DNA of 64,000 bases. Source: Topomyia yanbarensis. Lineage: Eukaryota; Arthropoda; Insecta; Diptera; Culicidae. The position numbers and the translations under genes were made by a program. The notes below the pieces were generated by a model. It did no database searches. It worked only from the letters and a program-made list of their open reading frames with translations, and was not told the DNA's origin. Of the stretch, positions 45,511-57,115 are shown piece by piece. The DNA lies in assembly GCF_030247195.1 (NCBI RefSeq), contig NC_080672.1:248543209-248607208 (forward strand), read 5' to 3'. Each line of letters begins with the position of its first letter. The stretch's first letter is position 1.

Positions 45511-46515
45511 CGTCGCTGTTGTGCTATCTTATGACAAGCGCCATTTAGCACTTTTCGAGAAAAACGATTTTTAAAGTTTGAGATTGAATATCTTAAAATT
45601 TATAAATGCTAGAAGCTTTTCGGAGAAGATATTCGATACTTCTATCTTTTCTGAAGTAATCTCTCGATTTGTGTGAAGATCGGTTGACTACACTTACAGT
45701 TTTTGCTTAAAATGTAAACCAAAGTCGCTCGCATACGTGTCATAAGTGTGTATTCATGATAAAATATGTATGACGTGTCACAAATGTGCACAGAAGATTT
45801 CATATAAAAAAGAATTATAACTGATTCATAAAATTATGCGTTATAGATCACTATGTCCAATATTATACTTTTCCATGCGATAGCAGCAATATCAGGTTGC
45901 AAAATGATAGTATTGGAACACAAAGTTTTCCCAATTTTCCTCCTTTATTCAGGAAAAACAATAAACAAAAGTTGGTTTCATTGACAATTTAGAGACAATG
46001 TCTATCAAACAATGTTATTGTTGACAGGTGACTAGACGAAACAAATATTCTTCTTGCATAATCTATCACTACATTTCGGTATACTTTCCAAAACAAGTTG
46101 AAATCTCAAAAGGAAATTTGTTCAATAATCTTGAATATATAAGCCAACCATTCCCAGAAAAAAAACTATGGTAGGAAAAGTTTTGCTCCCGAGACAAGAA
46201 CCTAGCTAATGGATCTGCATAGGAATTACCTATGTCATCAGAGACATCTGTTGGCGTGCTATAAGCTTTTCGGCTTATAGCAAGCCAACAAACTAAGAAT
46301 GTTTTCTCTTTTTTCTTTGTCATATGATAGCACAACTCGATCACTCGAGAAATTGGCGCTTGTCATAATCGTGTTTCGCTATATCTCAGTAACCCAGCAG
46401 AATTTCAAAATTCTGAAAACGCGACTTTATGGAGATTTTAAAATTTAGTAACATGGCATATCAAACTCAGTTCACCCCAAAATGGCGTTTGTCATAAGAT
46501 AGCACAACAGCGACG
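45511..46515. mobile_element. 1005-bp TIR element, complete copy
   Basis: Terminal inverted repeats of about 36 bp, 45511-45546 and 46480-46515, start CGTCGCTGTTGTGCTATC with one or two mismatches. It includes the 17-bp hairpin region (about 46252-46291) and, in reverse, a piece readable on the minus strand as SYADPLARFLSREQNFSYHS. That piece is shared with the LINE-fused copy at 15376-15865. No TSD could be settled. The superfamily is unknown. Confidence 0.75.
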
Positions 46516-46546
46516 AATATGTCGTGTGAACTGTTTGGAATTTTTT

Positions 46547-49519
46547 GTGTCTAACTAGTGCTAATTTGGGTACTAGTTTAGATACATCGTCTAACTAGAC
46601 ACCCAGATGGTGCTAGTTACTGACGACATGAATTCGAAACACAAAAAAAAACAAAACATAATTAAAGTCTTTATATTTTCTTGAAAATCATTACACGACA
46701 CTCGGAATATAATTCATGGATCCATTCTTGCTTCGTCAACTGGTTATAGTTGCGAGCATATAAGTTACAATTCACAATTCGTGCTCGTGGAATGGTTCAC
46801 AAATTCAAAAAACAACTCCCACTTTCAAAATATAGTTTATGAAATTTACGATTATGTGCCTGATTTTAATCTTTGCACGTAATCAATTTCACTGGAACGT
46901 AGTTTATTATTCATGACAGTCGAGCTCGTGAAACTGTTCATGATATAGTTCATGAAGTAATTAATTTTCCACATAATCTTAATATACTTACGCAAACAAT
47001 TACAAGGAACGCAGACTATTATTCATGGATTATTCGCTCTGCTCTTTGGTTTAGAAATTTCAATGTGAGCTATTGTGTACAACTTCTAGTAACAAGTCTC
47101 ATAGGCGCGAGCATTAGACACAAGGAAACTACTAGAACCTGTAACCTAGAAAAACTCTAGAAAGAGAACTGCGGAGACTCCATTTTGGATCGATTGGATT
47201 CGCGTTTAACTGTCAAAAAACGAATCCAATCGAACATTGCCTATCCTTATAACATTGGACGCGTTGCCATACAATGCCGGGGCATACGTTGCCAAAAATG
47301 CTGTTTTTCTCTCCGCAGTTCTCTTACTAGAGTTTTTCTACTGTAACCCTGTTATGCTTTTGTTAAGATTCAGTGTAATGTTCGGAATTAAATGAAACTG
47401 CGCTGAGCACCAAAAATACATTACCTAGCCACGATTCATGTCTGTGAAATAATTAAGAAAACTATAAGACACGTCACTCTGGGTAAAAAATCCGACGGTA
47501 AGCTCAAGACTAAAATATCACGATAACACGACGAGAATTTACGAAAATCGTTGAACATCGTTCAATTCTTGACTTTTTAGTCAATAAAGTTGATACAACT
47601 CAATGTATCATCAAGTTATGAACTAGAATTATAAAAATATTAAACACAGACACAACTACCTACTAAACATTTGAGTATAATGCCATCTTTTTTTGTTGCG
47701 TGAACTAGTTTTGTGAAAACACAACAAACACAAATTATTTTCAATACGAGGTTTATTTATCAGTGATTGACTAGTGACCTATTTTGAAATAGTTGGGCAG
47801 AGTGATCTTGACTTTTGGCGATGCTGGTGTACTGATGTGGCGAGGGCGATGCAGAGGGTAAGATTTCTGGTCTCATATTTTACCCCCAAATACTCACAGA
47901 AATATAATTTTGTCACACGAAAATATGCTCACACCGCATCTACCATAGTTTGGTTGTTGCGATGGCTAACAAAAACAACATTTAACGCCCTCTCTAGGAT
48001 TGTGCATAAGATGTTCGGTTTGTTTATTTGATGCCCCCCATGCAGTGTAACGTGAGAATATTTATTTTGCTGCTAATGTGCACGAAAGCTGACGAAAGTC
48101 AATCTACAGATGGAACGGGCAATAAATTATTCATCGTGTGATTTAGCCCACTCAGGAAATAAGACGTAACACGAGATGAATTTTTATCACTCGTAGAAAA
48201 AACGGTCGATTTAAATTACAAAAAATGCGCCATATCAGCGAGTGTGGATTTCACACAGAGCTAAATGCGTTACTTAGTTTCCGCTCCCCCCGAAAACGTT
48301 ACTGTTTTTAATCTCATGCAAACCAAAACAAACAAAATGGGCCGGAAATGTGAAATTCATTCTTGTCGAAGTGCCCAAGGCGGGAGTTGTTCATAACCAT
48401 TTCTTAAGTTACAACACGATGCCGATGGGTGAGTAAGCACATAATAGGATGTTAGTAATTTAATTGATTCAGTGTATCGAATCTAACTAGATGTATGCAA
48501 TGGATTAGGATTTGTTGGTCCCCGAACTGCTGGAGAAATTGGCGGGGTGCAGGTGTTACGAAAACTAGAGATAGAACATTTTCAATCAGGCTTGTTTAGT
48601 GATTAGTTTCAACCCAACAGGAGCTAAAACATCAAGTCGTGGCATTATTATGAATGATATTAACCGTATATTTAGGTTTCGTCAGGGTGTAGATCTGTAT
48701 GATTCCAATACATCGAGCATATTTTGCACTCAAGATAGAAGCAAATCTTACGTTGAAAGAAAATGTAGTGCCACGGAATCGTATGCCTTATCATCGCGGC
48801 GATTTTGTACTTACAAGAAGTAAAAGTAAAAGCCTGGAAAATAAAGTAAAGGTGTCCTTACACGAGCATTAAAGGTGATATTTCTGCGCAGTAATGCCAA
48901 TAATAACGCCTCGTGTTAGGATACCTGATATCTGCGGGATTCTAAAAGAGAGACGGTAAAGAAGACTAAATAAAAACAAAAAGCAATGAAACGACAACAA
49001 CAATTAATTTCTTCAAGCAAAACAAAAACTGTTTTACCGTTGTTTAATTTTCCATATATAGAACAATAAATAATTATTGTGGGTCATTGTAATACAGTCG
49101 TTACTCCGCATTCTTTTAATTTGTCCATTGCAATCATTATTTCATGCGAAGTCGTAGTATGCAACATCGACAATTATTTATTATCTTGCATTTGGCAAGC
49201 AGGGTGTGCACTTTTGGAGCTTCCGTTGAAAAAAAATATATTTGATCTGGTTGCAAGAATGACCTTTTGTGCAATGTGTTCAACAGATATCGGTAGTACA
49301 TCGTGAGCGATGATTTTTTTAGAACTTTCTTCAAGCTGTAACGTCTGTTTGTATGTGCTGCGAAGTCACAAAGTGAGAAACCGAAAATTTGGGAAAGAAA
49401 TTGCACTGCCAAGAATTTTTTTAGTTACATAGGCGTCAATATTCGGCGCACACCTCTAACTGGTTGTCTAGTTAGACAATGTATCTAATCTAGTACCCAA
49501 ATCAGCACTAGTTAGACAC
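46547..49519. mobile_element. 2973-bp element with 65-bp TIRs
   Basis: The left end GTGTCTAACTAGTGCT (46547 on) and the reverse complement of the right end (49519 back) match over about 65 bp with four or five mismatches. Each terminus contains the palindrome GTCTAACTAGAC. No transposase is recognisable. The left interior repeats ATTCATGG and GTTCATGA-type words (46700-47040), and a small MITE is nested at 47147-47340. The 74-codon frame at 48599 has no family motif. No clear TSD. Confidence 0.7.
47147..47340. mobile_element. 194-bp MITE with 8-bp TSD
   Basis: Ends TAGAAAAACTCTAG and, read inward from the other side, TAGAAAAACTCTAG; homology continues through AGAGAACTGCGGAGA. CTGTAACC is duplicated at 47139-47146 and 47341-47348. 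The 8-bp duplication points to hAT or a related superfamily. Nested in the 2973-bp TIR element. Confidence 0.85.
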
Positions 49520-49839
49520 TAAATTACAAAAACAACTGGCTTATACCGAGTGATATGTTGATAGTAAGCACAGAAGCTCTGTTAGCCAGAATATGAACCG
49601 AAACTGTCTTTTGGTATAAGAACCAAACGCCTGGTACTAGGCAAAATTCCCAAATGGAAAAACTTTTGGACAAACCCAAATTTTTGGAGATAACGACACA
49701 AGACGTTACATACAGTATGTTTTGCAGTGTTTCTGATTCTCCTCGTCAATAAATAAAGTTTTTATTGTTTGACGGAATACACTACAAAATATTCAAAAGC
49801 CAATTGACAGTATATTCTAAGAAAACAATAGCGCGCCAA

Positions 49840-50230
49840 ACAGGAATTGGTTGTTGGTTTGGAGACACTGGACGCAATTTTTTTACTCTTGTTAGATACA
49901 TAGGTATTGGTTTTGTAACCGTTTGTAGCTTGGCATAAGATAACAGTATGCTGTTTATTGTTCTAGTAGATGGGATTTTCTTAACTGCTGCTGCAAAACG
50001 TTTGCGGTGCAGTATCTTTTGAAAGAAGTTGCGCATAGGAACCTGCTCTGGGTGCATAACGTCCCATTTTCGGATGATCTGCATGAAATGGTTACATATA
50101 AAGGAGTTAGTTTGTTCGGAAGCATTCTCACCACACGAACATCATTAGGAAAACCTAGGAAAATGTTCCTCGAAGTTACAGCTGTTATGGAATCCACTTC
50201 TCCGTATCTTGACATAAATTTGTCAATCAC
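49840..50230 (-). pseudogene. LINE ORF1 (gag-like) fragment
   Basis: The minus strand from 50230 reads YGEVDSITAVTSRNIFLG, then DVRVVRMLPNKLTPLYVTIS, resembling the RNA-binding part of ORF1 proteins of mosquito Jockey-like LINEs. After a shift, 50084-49900 reads HPEQVPMRNFF, then LHRKRFAAAVKKIPS, like the knuckle-to-basic-tail segment. The cysteines of the knuckle are lost. Old, broken and isolated from any ORF2. Confidence 0.5.
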
Positions 50231-50436
50231 GATGTCAGAGCTGCGCGGAGATAATGTAAGCTCACCTCTCTAGAGCCTTTGTCATATATACGGGATGCTG
50301 TAGCTAACGTTGCCGCTTTCGTTGGTGTGCTGCATGTGGTTCAGCGAAACGAACGACTGTGCTTGTTAATGTTTGATATGGTGCCTTTACAGGGCGTTTA
50401 CTTCTCCCAGATTGCGCACTATCTATACACTTAGTA

Positions 50437-51674
50437 AGGGACCGTTCATAAACCACGTAGACCGAAATTTGACAATTTTTAACCCCCCCTCCCCCTAGTA
50501 GACCTTAGTAGACTTTTACCAACCCCCCCCCCCCTCCGCCAAAAGTCTACGTAGACTTTTAATTTTTTTTATTCGCGGGAAATGTGTAATTAGCAAGAAG
50601 CACATTATAATGTTCAAAAATTAGCGTTCAGATTTATTTCAAGCTTTTTAAATATTAAAGAAAGGTGTTTCACATTGGTTTTTTGTCTATGATTGATCAA
50701 ATCAATTAGTACCAATTCAAGGTGCTTTCCAACGTTTGTGTACTTCTTTCGTTCAACGTTCGGAATACTTCTTTTCAAGGTTAGTCACTCAAATATATGT
50801 AAAAAGATATATTGCTATAACTAGCTTAAATTTTGGCCGAAGTGTGCGAACAATGCAGAATTGCAGAACACTTTTTGAGCCTTACTGAAACATTTACGAA
50901 ATAATACTGTCGATGTGTACTATCATCTAGACTAAAATAATAAACGAAACATGCACACAAGTTTCACTATTCGTGAACAAATTTCAATATATAGACGTAA
51001 AATTTAACGGGTGTTTAAAGATTTTGAAATCAGTGTAAATGATTGCAAGAGAAACTGATTAACACGAGTAAACACTTTGTTGTAGAAGTTTAACTATACT
51101 ACTGCTTTAACCACCGAAATCAATAAATAAAAAAATAAAATTAATCCACTTATTGTTAAAAATCGGGTGTTTTGCTGTTACAATGCTTAACTTTGACCAT
51201 TTTTTACGTTTTTATGGTTCATGCATTTAATGGTCCATGCATGTCTGCTAACTAGTGGTGTCTCAGATGATTTCACAGTCAAAATCTTCCGCCGAGAGGA
51301 ATTTTGGGCGATCGTCTTTGGAACTGTCATTTTGTATTATTCCTAGATCAAAACTATATCGAAATATACGCAAGAAACAACACTGTGTGAGGTTGTCCAA
51401 AAAAAATCGTGGGTTCTGGGTTGAGTGGTCGCTTAACGAGTAGTTACCTCAATAGTGTACTAGCTTTTAAGTGTCTGCATAAATACTGAATAGACCAATA
51501 TTTTGAATACAACTCTCTTTAAATCCCATTTATAATTTGTAATACGAGAATAACAAAAAATAAAAGTCTACGTAGACTTTTTCAAAGACCCCTCCTCCCC
51601 CCTCGTAGACAAATGTAGACTTTTGCCAGACCCCCCGTCCCCCTTATAAGTCTACGTGGTTTATGAACGGCCCC
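50437..51674. mobile_element. 1238-bp TA-target TIR element with palindromes
   Basis: Ends AGGGACCGTTCATAAACCAC and, read inward, GGGGCCGTTCATAAACCAC, followed by GTAGAC on both sides. TA flanks both ends. Each end also contains a perfect 20-bp palindrome AAAAGTCTACGTAGACTTTT (50541-50560 and 51562-51581) and C-rich runs on the same strand. No transposase is recognisable; the 62-codon frame at 51255 looks random. Confidence 0.8.
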
Positions 51675-52099
51675 TACTTGTTTCACTCCTCGAGGAGCTG
51701 GTCTTACAGGACATTTCAATTCGTCTGCAGTTGGACAAGTTTTTGCCGTGTATCTTTAGTGGAACGATTTTTAGCTTATAATTTGATTGCAGTTGAGTGA
51801 TTTAAATTGATGTATTTCTATTTTTGTATTCTTTAACACGTTAAGGTAATTTTTCTCCTAAAATGCATTGTGTAGAGATAGAACGATGATTTTGGGCTCG
51901 CCAAAGATGCTTGTGATATCCATAAATAAAGAAATAAAATCAGTTCAATTCAGCGAACAACAGCAGTACTCGGTTGCTCGCTGTATTCGCAGTTGTTTCA
52001 TTTGCGTCTAACTACTGCTTTCTACGTCTGTATTGTAATTCTCATAACGTATCAAAACCGACTCATACGTTAGACGCATCACATTGATTTTCAAAGGAA
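51675..52099. other. No recognised feature
   Basis: 425 bp of ordinary AT-rich sequence between two mobile elements. Confidence 0.35.
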
Positions 52100-53382
52100 A
52101 AACCTGTTTTAATCCACCTAGCGGTGCAATTGTGCCTTTCTCAATCATGAACACGAGAATTTTTTAGTTGCTTATATTTATTAAAAGCTTTCAAATGTAT
52201 ACATTACAATTTTATTATACATGACTTTACAACTATATACAAGAAAATTATTCGAGTTCTAAAATTTTGCAAAAGAAAAAACAGCCACGGTAATATTGAA
52301 TTGAAAAAGGAGCGAAATCGGCTAGGTCCCAAAAAGTCGATCTTTATAAAAAAAATTTCGGGATAACATAAAATCTCGACGTTTCATGCATTTTAAAGAT
52401 GTTTGGCATCAAAAATACGAATTCGATTTCTGAAATTTCATGCCCCCCCCCCTTGAAAAAAATTTTTGAGCTCCGACTTATATGGGAATTTTATGTGACC
52501 GGACCGGTTATTACCATTTCCGAGAAACTGATATGAGTTTGCTAGTTTTGAAAGATGGCCGCTTTTCCCGGGCACTTCCGGAACCGCCTATGGTGGTCAA
52601 TGTAGTCAACGAAAGTTTGGTTGGCCGTCGGTGACCTAGAACTGCAAATTTAAGTTGTTTGAGAGACATTTTAGCGAAATTTTTACCTTTCTTGCTTTCA
52701 TCGGAGTATCGGTTTGAATCGGAATTTGCTATGTGATCGCACGCCACAACCCGTAACTCCGGAACCGGAAGTCGGATCGGAATAAAATTTAATAGCCATT
52801 TACGGGAACGCAACATCCTTCATTTGAGATTAAGTTTGGTTGATTCGGTCTAGCCATCACCGAGAAACCGATATGATTGTTATTGTGAATTTGGATACTT
52901 CCGCCGGGGCTTCCGGAACCGATGATGGTGGCTAATGTGACCAAAGAGACTTTGAATGGCTGTTAGTGACCTAGTACTACAAATCGAAGCAGTTATGGTC
53001 ACATTTTGGAAACATTTTCACCAGTATACATTCATTGCAGAATTTATTAAAATCGACTTTTTCTGCGTGATCGTACTCACCCTGTAATTCCGGCACCGGA
53101 AGTCGGATCGATTAGAAATTCAATAGCAGGCTATGGGAACGTTGCACCTTTCATTTGGGACTAAGTTTGTGAAAATCGGTTCAGCCATCTCTGAGAAAAG
53201 TGAGTGACATTGTGTTCGCGTACACATACACAGACGCACATACACACACATACATACAGACAAACATTTGCCGAACTCGACGAGCTGAATCGAATGGTAT
53301 ATGTCACTCGGCCCTCCGGGCCTCCGTTGAAAAGTCGGTTTTCAGAGCAATTGTAATACCTTTCTATTGAGAAAGGCAAAAC
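52100..53382 (-). mobile_element. Mosaic hairpin-head repeat, short copy C
   Basis: Inverted and about 85-90 percent similar by eye. It runs from CCTGTTTTAATCCACCTAGC at the left to GAGAAAGGCAAAA at the right and corresponds to copy A from about 20401 to 21841 only. It lacks the small extra head found at 21580 in copy A. Its own head (53293-53382) has both hairpins and a short TG/AC tract. T-runs (A-runs on this strand) border it. Confidence 0.78.
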
Positions 53383-53944
53383 GTAAATAAAAGTTAGAAT
53401 TAGAAACGATTTTTTGGATTCAATATGACACAAACTTACGTAAAGTGTAAACTTGTTTGAATTTATATTTATGAATGAGAACCATGCATTGGCTACCTTC
53501 TCATATTGCTTACAACAAATTCTAACACTGCTCCACCGCTGCCGGCAATTAAATCTACCTGAGCGTCGCTTTGTCTACACCGCAGAAGCAAAATATCGTG
53601 CTCCAACCTACTGTGTCGAATGTGCTCAACAATCAGTGATGATTACAAGCAGAAAGGGGCCTTCCGTAGTCAAAATGTATTCCTGTTTACTTTTCGAACT
53701 GTTCCTTAAAATCACCTGTTCGAGAAGTGAAAATATTATTAAAATTATAAATGGGGCTAAAGATTCCCAATGTTGCGCCATGTTAGACATAACGTGCTAA
53801 TTATGTTCCAGACCATCAATCAAGCAGAAGCGTTTTTTTCGCGAAACGAAATATATCGTTGAATGTGGCAACATGAAATCAGTCCATCTAACAATGCCGA
53901 TAACCGTTATGTAAGTACACCACAAATTGAAAAACTCATAACTA
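53383..53944. other. No recognised gene
   Basis: Contains a 115-codon plus-strand frame (53453-53800) with several cysteines (CRQLNL, YCVECAQQS), but I recognise no family and the composition does not convince. Could be old coding relic. Confidence 0.3.
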
Positions 53945-53986
53945 TGGCAATTTTACCCTTGGTTCGCTCCACACTCAAATGTGCAG

Positions 53987-54769
53987 TGCAAGAGAGCGTC
54001 GACTGCTGTTGCGGCACTATCGAGAATGATGTCCAACAACTCAAAGGTGTGCGCCAGTAGACGTAGGTTACTGGCAGGCGTTGCCGTATCTATCCTCAGG
54101 TACGGCGGCCCGTCATGGTCAAGAGCACTGAGGGTAACCAGTTACCTACAGAAACTGGAGAGCACCTACCGCGTGATGTGCCTCAGAGTGATATCTGCCT
54201 ACCGCACGGTATCACACGATGCATCCTGCGTGATAGCGAGCATGATGCCAGTCGGGCTGGTCATTCGGGAAGATGAGGAGTGCTTTGAGCTACGTGGAAA
54301 TAGGGGAGCCCGCGAGCGCACCAGGGTGACCTCGGTCGCCAGATGGCAGCGTGAGTGGGACAACTCCTCGAAAGGTAGGTGGACCCACCGGCTGATACCT
54401 AGCATATCGAGCTGGGTGGGAAGACCCCATGGGGAAGTTCACTTCCACCTGACACAATTCCTGTCAGGCCATGGCTGTTTCCGTCAGTACCTCCACAGGT
54501 TCGGACACGCGGAGGTCCCAGTCTGCCCGGACTGCCCAGGTGTAGATGAAACTGCCGAGCACATACTGTTCGTATGTCATCGGTTCGACGTCGAAAGAAG
54601 AGCAATGCTTGACGTCTGTGGCTGGGACACAACCCCGGATACCCTTATTCAGCGGATGTGTCAAACGGTGGAGAAGTGGAACGCAGTCTCGGCTGCTACC
54701 ATCCAGATTGCCAGTAGGCTACAGGTAATCTGGCGAACCGAGCAACAGACGGCGGGCACGGCTAACTAG
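53987..54769 (+). pseudogene. R1-clade ORF2 C-terminus
   Basis: About 260 residues, open to TAG at 54769. LAGVAVSILRYGGPSWSRAL is the post-RT thumb typical of the R1 clade. Near residue 195 is a C-terminal zinc motif CPDCPGVDETAEHILFVC, with CX2C and HX4C spacing, found at the end of R1-type ORF2 proteins. Endonuclease and RT palm are absent, so no activity is expected. The frame itself has no stop, showing little decay since insertion. Confidence 0.85.
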
Positions 54770-55015
54770 TGATTGGTTAGTTGGAGCGAAAAAGGCCAAG
54801 CGCAAAATAAGAGAGTGAATGGTCTGTTCATGCCGAGGTAGGTTGGCGCAGCGAATGGCAACCGCGTAAGGGGTAAACCCAGCCACCCCGAAGCAAGACA
54901 GAAGAGTGAGTGTATAGGCGTATAAGTGGACTGCCTCATGCCAAGACGGGAGGGTCGTAGCGTAGTATGTTGGAACTAAGCTATCGATGCCTCATGGCGT
55001 GGCAGAGGAGTGAAA

Positions 55016-55450
55016 GGGTGAGCATCCAAGTCAGTCTCACACTGCATGTTAAGGGTGAGCATAAAAGTCAGCCTCACAGGTTGGTAGAGGCTAGCACAAA
55101 AGTCAGCCTAGCAAGGAATGAAAAAGGTGAGCACAAAAGTCAGCCTCGCATGGTATGTCAGAAGTGGGGCCTAAGAAAAATGTCCCACATGGGATGCCAG
55201 AGGGAGTGACAAAGGTACAATAGAGTGGCACGATTGAGAGTGAATCAGGTGATAGGGTGAGCACCCAAGTCAGCCTCACATGGATGGGTAGGGCGAGCAC
55301 AAAAGTAAGCCTAGCAAGGAATGAGTAAGGTGAGCACACAAGTCAGCCTCGCATGGAACGTAAAAGGTGAGCACAAAAGTCAGCCTCATGTGGGAGTGTT
55401 TGAGAGTGAATCAAAGTGTGATTGAGAGAGCACCCAAGTAAGCCTCATAC
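55016..55450. repeat. Tandem repeats in R1 3' UTR
   Basis: About nine copies of a degenerate unit built on GGTGAGCACAAAAGTCAGCC, spaced roughly 30-60 bp (one gap of about 130 bp). Part of the R1-clade element's 3' UTR. Confidence 0.85.
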
Positions 55451-55718
55451 AGGATGTATGATCGCGCGAGTGAGAGTGAATGAGTACATTCAGTACAGCC
55501 ATCCCCCCAGAAGTAATACCGAGAGGTAGTTCCTGGGAGGAATGATGGCGGAGCCCAATGGAGTTTAGTCGGTATTAATGGCTGGTCACCATTTGAGTCC
55601 GACACGCCCCCAGTGCACCCCGTGTGGTAGATTGGACCCTACCGTTAGCACGTGTACTGGGCTAGGACATAAAGGTCTTCTCCATTGTAAAAAAAAAAAA
55701 AAACACTCAAATGTGCAG

Positions 55719-56195
55719 CTGTTGTCTGGTCACCTTATTATCAAAACGATATTCAACGCATCGAATCTATCCAGCGTAAAGTTGTCAGGTTCGCCCTTCG
55801 ACGTCTCCCGTGGAGGGACCCGTTAAACCTCCCGAGCTACCAGGGTCGCTGTTAGCTTATCGACCTATATCTCCTGTGTGTTCGTCGAGATGTCTCAAAA
55901 GCAACATTCATCGCAGACCTACTGCAGCCACGTATCGATTGTTCTGATCTTCTACAGATGTTAAATTTCGATATCCGTCGTCGTACCCTTCGAAATAATA
56001 CTTTCTTCCACATTCCTTTCGCCAGAACTAATTATGGTTATAATAAGCCATTCGCCTGTATGTGTCGTCTATTAAATCGTTATTCTGATGCGTTTGACTT
56101 TAAGTTGTCCCGTAGCGTTACCAAGCGATTTTTCATTAATTCTTTGTCAATTAGCTTTGATATCAGTGTTAGTTATAATTTGGCAATTGCATAAT
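55719..56195 (+). pseudogene. Outer LINE ORF2 C-terminus
   Basis: Continues the frame broken by the R1 insertion: VVWSPYYQNDIQRIESIQRK, then VRFALRRLPWRDPLNLPSY, a stop at about 55853, then DLYLLCVRRDVSKATFIADL and, to 56194, NYGYNKPFACMCRLLNRYSD. These are the post-RT segments of a non-LTR retrotransposon. The natural stop is near 56194. Confidence 0.75.
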
Positions 56196-56360
56196 GTTAG
56201 TATTAATTGTAGAAATAAGCGCTGAGATGTATCATTTGGATGTTTTTATTCTGTTAATGCAAAGGATGAGGAGGTTTTATGCCTCCTGGAAAAAAAAGTT
56301 CGAACAAATGAAACACAACTCTACCGGGGTTTTCCCTGCCCCTAAAATAAATAAATAAAC

Positions 56361-57115
56361 GGTGGGTAGCGCTGTTCACGTGCACAATCACACGAGCAAT
56401 CTATCTCGAAGTAACACACGCACTCTCAACGGAACCCTGCAAGATGGCGATCAGGCGTTTCATGGGACGCAAAAGAACACCAGTAGATCCAGCAGCGATA
56501 GGGGTACGAACTTCGTAAGATCGAGCAACGAACTTAAGCAGGAGATGAACAAAATCGACCATCAGCTCGCCGAAACGTTCACCAACGCAAGTACGAAGCG
56601 AGTGCTATATCAACTAGGGGCATCTCACATGGGCTCTCGTGGCGATGGAGATTTCACAAACGCTAGACGAAGAAACATTGAACATAATGCTAGTGGAAGC
56701 TGAGAGCTTCTGAGCGTGGTCAATTAGTGACCGCTAACATGCACAAGGAAGCTCTGACTCCGACCTACTTTCTACTACTGGAGTCGAGCGGTGTAACAGA
56801 CTCCGAAAACGCTGACAGATCCAAGACAAGCCTGCAGGAGCGACTGGAACCTATGCCGAACAATAGTAAACCAATGTTGGCGCCGGTGGGTGCGAAATAC
56901 CTTCCTACCGTCGCGCGTCGAACGAGGAGGTGAAACCAATCAAAATAGGGGATTTGGTGATTATCGATTAGGAGAAGATACGAAGCGGATGGATTCGAGG
57001 CCGTGCAGTGTAGGACGTTGTAGGTCGAGAAGGGCGAATTCGCGATGCCGTAGTGCGGACTTGCGACGGACTGGTTCGTCGGCCGGTAGCAAAACTGGCG
57101 CGAATCGATAGAACA
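56361..57115 (+). pseudogene. BEL/Pao integrase relic
   Basis: Integrase motifs in order, with frame changes: THALSTEPCKMAIRRFMGRK, SDRGTNFVRSSNEL (second catalytic aspartate) and KIDHQLAETFTNAS. Beyond a deletion come EALTPTYFLL and KYLPTVARRTR, then a C-terminal piece reading IKIGDLVIID with later LVRRPVAKLA on another frame. This order is typical of BEL/Pao Pol C-termini. Protease, RT and RNase H are absent, and at least three shifts are present. The 3' LTR could not be recognised. Confidence 0.8.

Larger units (their letters stand above)
53987..55702 (+). mobile_element. 5'-truncated R1-clade LINE, 16-bp TSD
   Basis: Flanked by ACACTCAAATGTGCAG at 53971-53986 and 55703-55718, ending in poly(A). 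It contains the C-terminal part of R1-type ORF2 and a 0.9-kb 3' UTR with tandem repeats. The truncated 5' end and poly(A) are typical of target-primed insertion. The host site is another LINE, not rDNA. Confidence 0.9.
53945..56360 (+). mobile_element. LINE 3' part, split by an R1-clade LINE
   Basis: RT C-terminal coding sequence runs into the 16-bp target at 53971-53986 and resumes at 55719. It ends after a 3' UTR in AAATAAATAAATAAA (about 56345-56359). It is 5'-truncated near 53945. The coding type resembles Jockey-superfamily LINEs with a (TAAA)n tail; the clade is uncertain. It is itself placed beside a BEL/Pao integrase relic starting at 56361. Confidence 0.75.

Noticed and set aside
55016..55450. 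CRISPR-like spaced repeats
   Set aside because: Repeats are degenerate, spacing irregular, eukaryotic context, and within an R1 LINE 3' UTR.
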